DNA of 64,000 nucleotides from Aquimarina sp. U1-2 (GTDB taxonomy: Bacteria; Bacteroidota; Bacteroidia; Flavobacteriales; Flavobacteriaceae), in NCBI RefSeq assembly GCF_017897595.1, contig NZ_JAGKIK010000016.1:29385-93384 (forward strand). The letters are read 5' to 3'. A program made the position numbers and the translations under genes. This document shows, piece by piece, positions 63,853 through 64,000 of this stretch. Within the stretch, counting starts at the first letter, position 1; each line of letters starts with the position of its first letter. The notes under the pieces were generated by a model. The model was not told the origin of the DNA. It made no database searches and saw only the letters and a program-made list of their open reading frames with translations.

Positions 63853-63935
63853 TCGCAGCAGGATATACACGTAAGTTGTAGTAGCCACTACTTGATCTGA
63901 CAGTTGTTACTTATCCGACATCATGCCTTTGCGCT

Positions 63936-63998
63936 AAATTTATTTCTTTCTCAACTACCTCTTGATTTATGGAGGCAGTTTGTGAAAGAAATAAATTT
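63936..63998. terminator. Hairpin with 15-bp perfect arms after gltD
   Basis: AAATTTATTTCTTTC at 63936-63950 is exactly complementary in reverse to 63984-63998, with further pairing inside (CTACCTC against GAGGCAG). It is probably the gltD terminator, though the long perfect arms could also be part of a repeat element cut by the window edge. Confidence 0.6.
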
Positions 63999-64000
63999 TC

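Noticed and set aside
1..64000. CRISPR arrays, tRNA and rRNA genes
   Set aside because: No regular spacer-repeat pattern, cloverleaf or rRNA sequence was recognised on reading. The only tandem repeats are the short ones listed.

Overview
The window is a stretch of a Flavobacteriia (Bacteroidota) chromosome, most likely from a marine Flavobacteriaceae-type bacterium. The evidence is low GC, a secreted protease with a type IX (Por) C-terminal sorting domain, a VirE-N/PriCT-type primase-helicase, DUF2141 and 2TM-domain proteins, and Bacteroidota-style tyrosine integrases. The genus cannot be fixed from the sequence alone.

Layout, left to right. (1) 1-2.8 kb: a minus-strand redox/peroxide operon (disulfide oxidoreductase, NADP-binding protein, Ohr, SDR). 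(2) 2.9-8.1 kb: a 1247-residue sigma-54 activator with tandem GAF domains diverges from an AraC-type regulator. Three copies of a palindrome of the form TTCCCA-N7-TGGGAA lie between them and a fourth lies just before the next operon. (3) 8.2-21.5 kb: a plus-strand gene train encoding a PaoABC-like molybdo-hydroxylase and nearly the whole molybdenum-cofactor pathway (XdhC chaperone, MocA-like, MoeA, MoaD, MoeB, MoaE, MoaC-MoaB fusion, MoaA), with a Dps-like protein, a TauE-type permease and a SnoaL-like protein embedded. (4) 21.7-29.9 kb: broken SDR gene, two Crp/Fnr regulators, outer-membrane and small membrane proteins, a CrtI-like/ferredoxin-reductase protein split by a frameshift, and a C-terminal relic of nhaA. 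A conserved palindrome TTCAC-N4-GTGAA recurs here. (5) 30.3-33.0 kb: an integrase relic, an excisionase-like HTH protein and a complete integrase, which look like the end of one mobile element. (6) 33.17-50.85 kb: a second, very AT-rich genomic island inserted at the 3' end of mnmE. It is bounded by a duplicated mnmE tail (about 30 bp, both copies encoding NIFANFCIGK plus stop). (7) 50.8-64 kb: ordinary chromosome with mnmE, a secreted trypsin-like protease, amt-glnK and gltB-gltD (ammonium assimilation).

The island in (6) is the most interesting part. Its mobility half (integrase, two AlpA-like HTH proteins, primase-helicase, GGAAAC iteron-like sites, a strongly structured non-coding segment) has no visible relaxase or virion genes, so it resembles a satellite or mobilizable island. 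Its cargo half has two candidate conflict modules. The first is a GHKL (MORC/MutL-like) ATPase followed in the same frame by a PD-(D/E)XK-like nuclease domain and separated from it by a single TAA, then an SF1 helicase and a DUF2290-like protein. The second is a three-gene operon of an exported WD40-caspase, a four-helix membrane protein and an exported acidic protein.

Four single-base frame breaks (near 8524, 21950, 27626 and 30931), each at a short G tract, and one in-frame stop (36826) were seen. They are either real decay or base-calling errors and should be checked first. No tRNA, rRNA or CRISPR array was seen.
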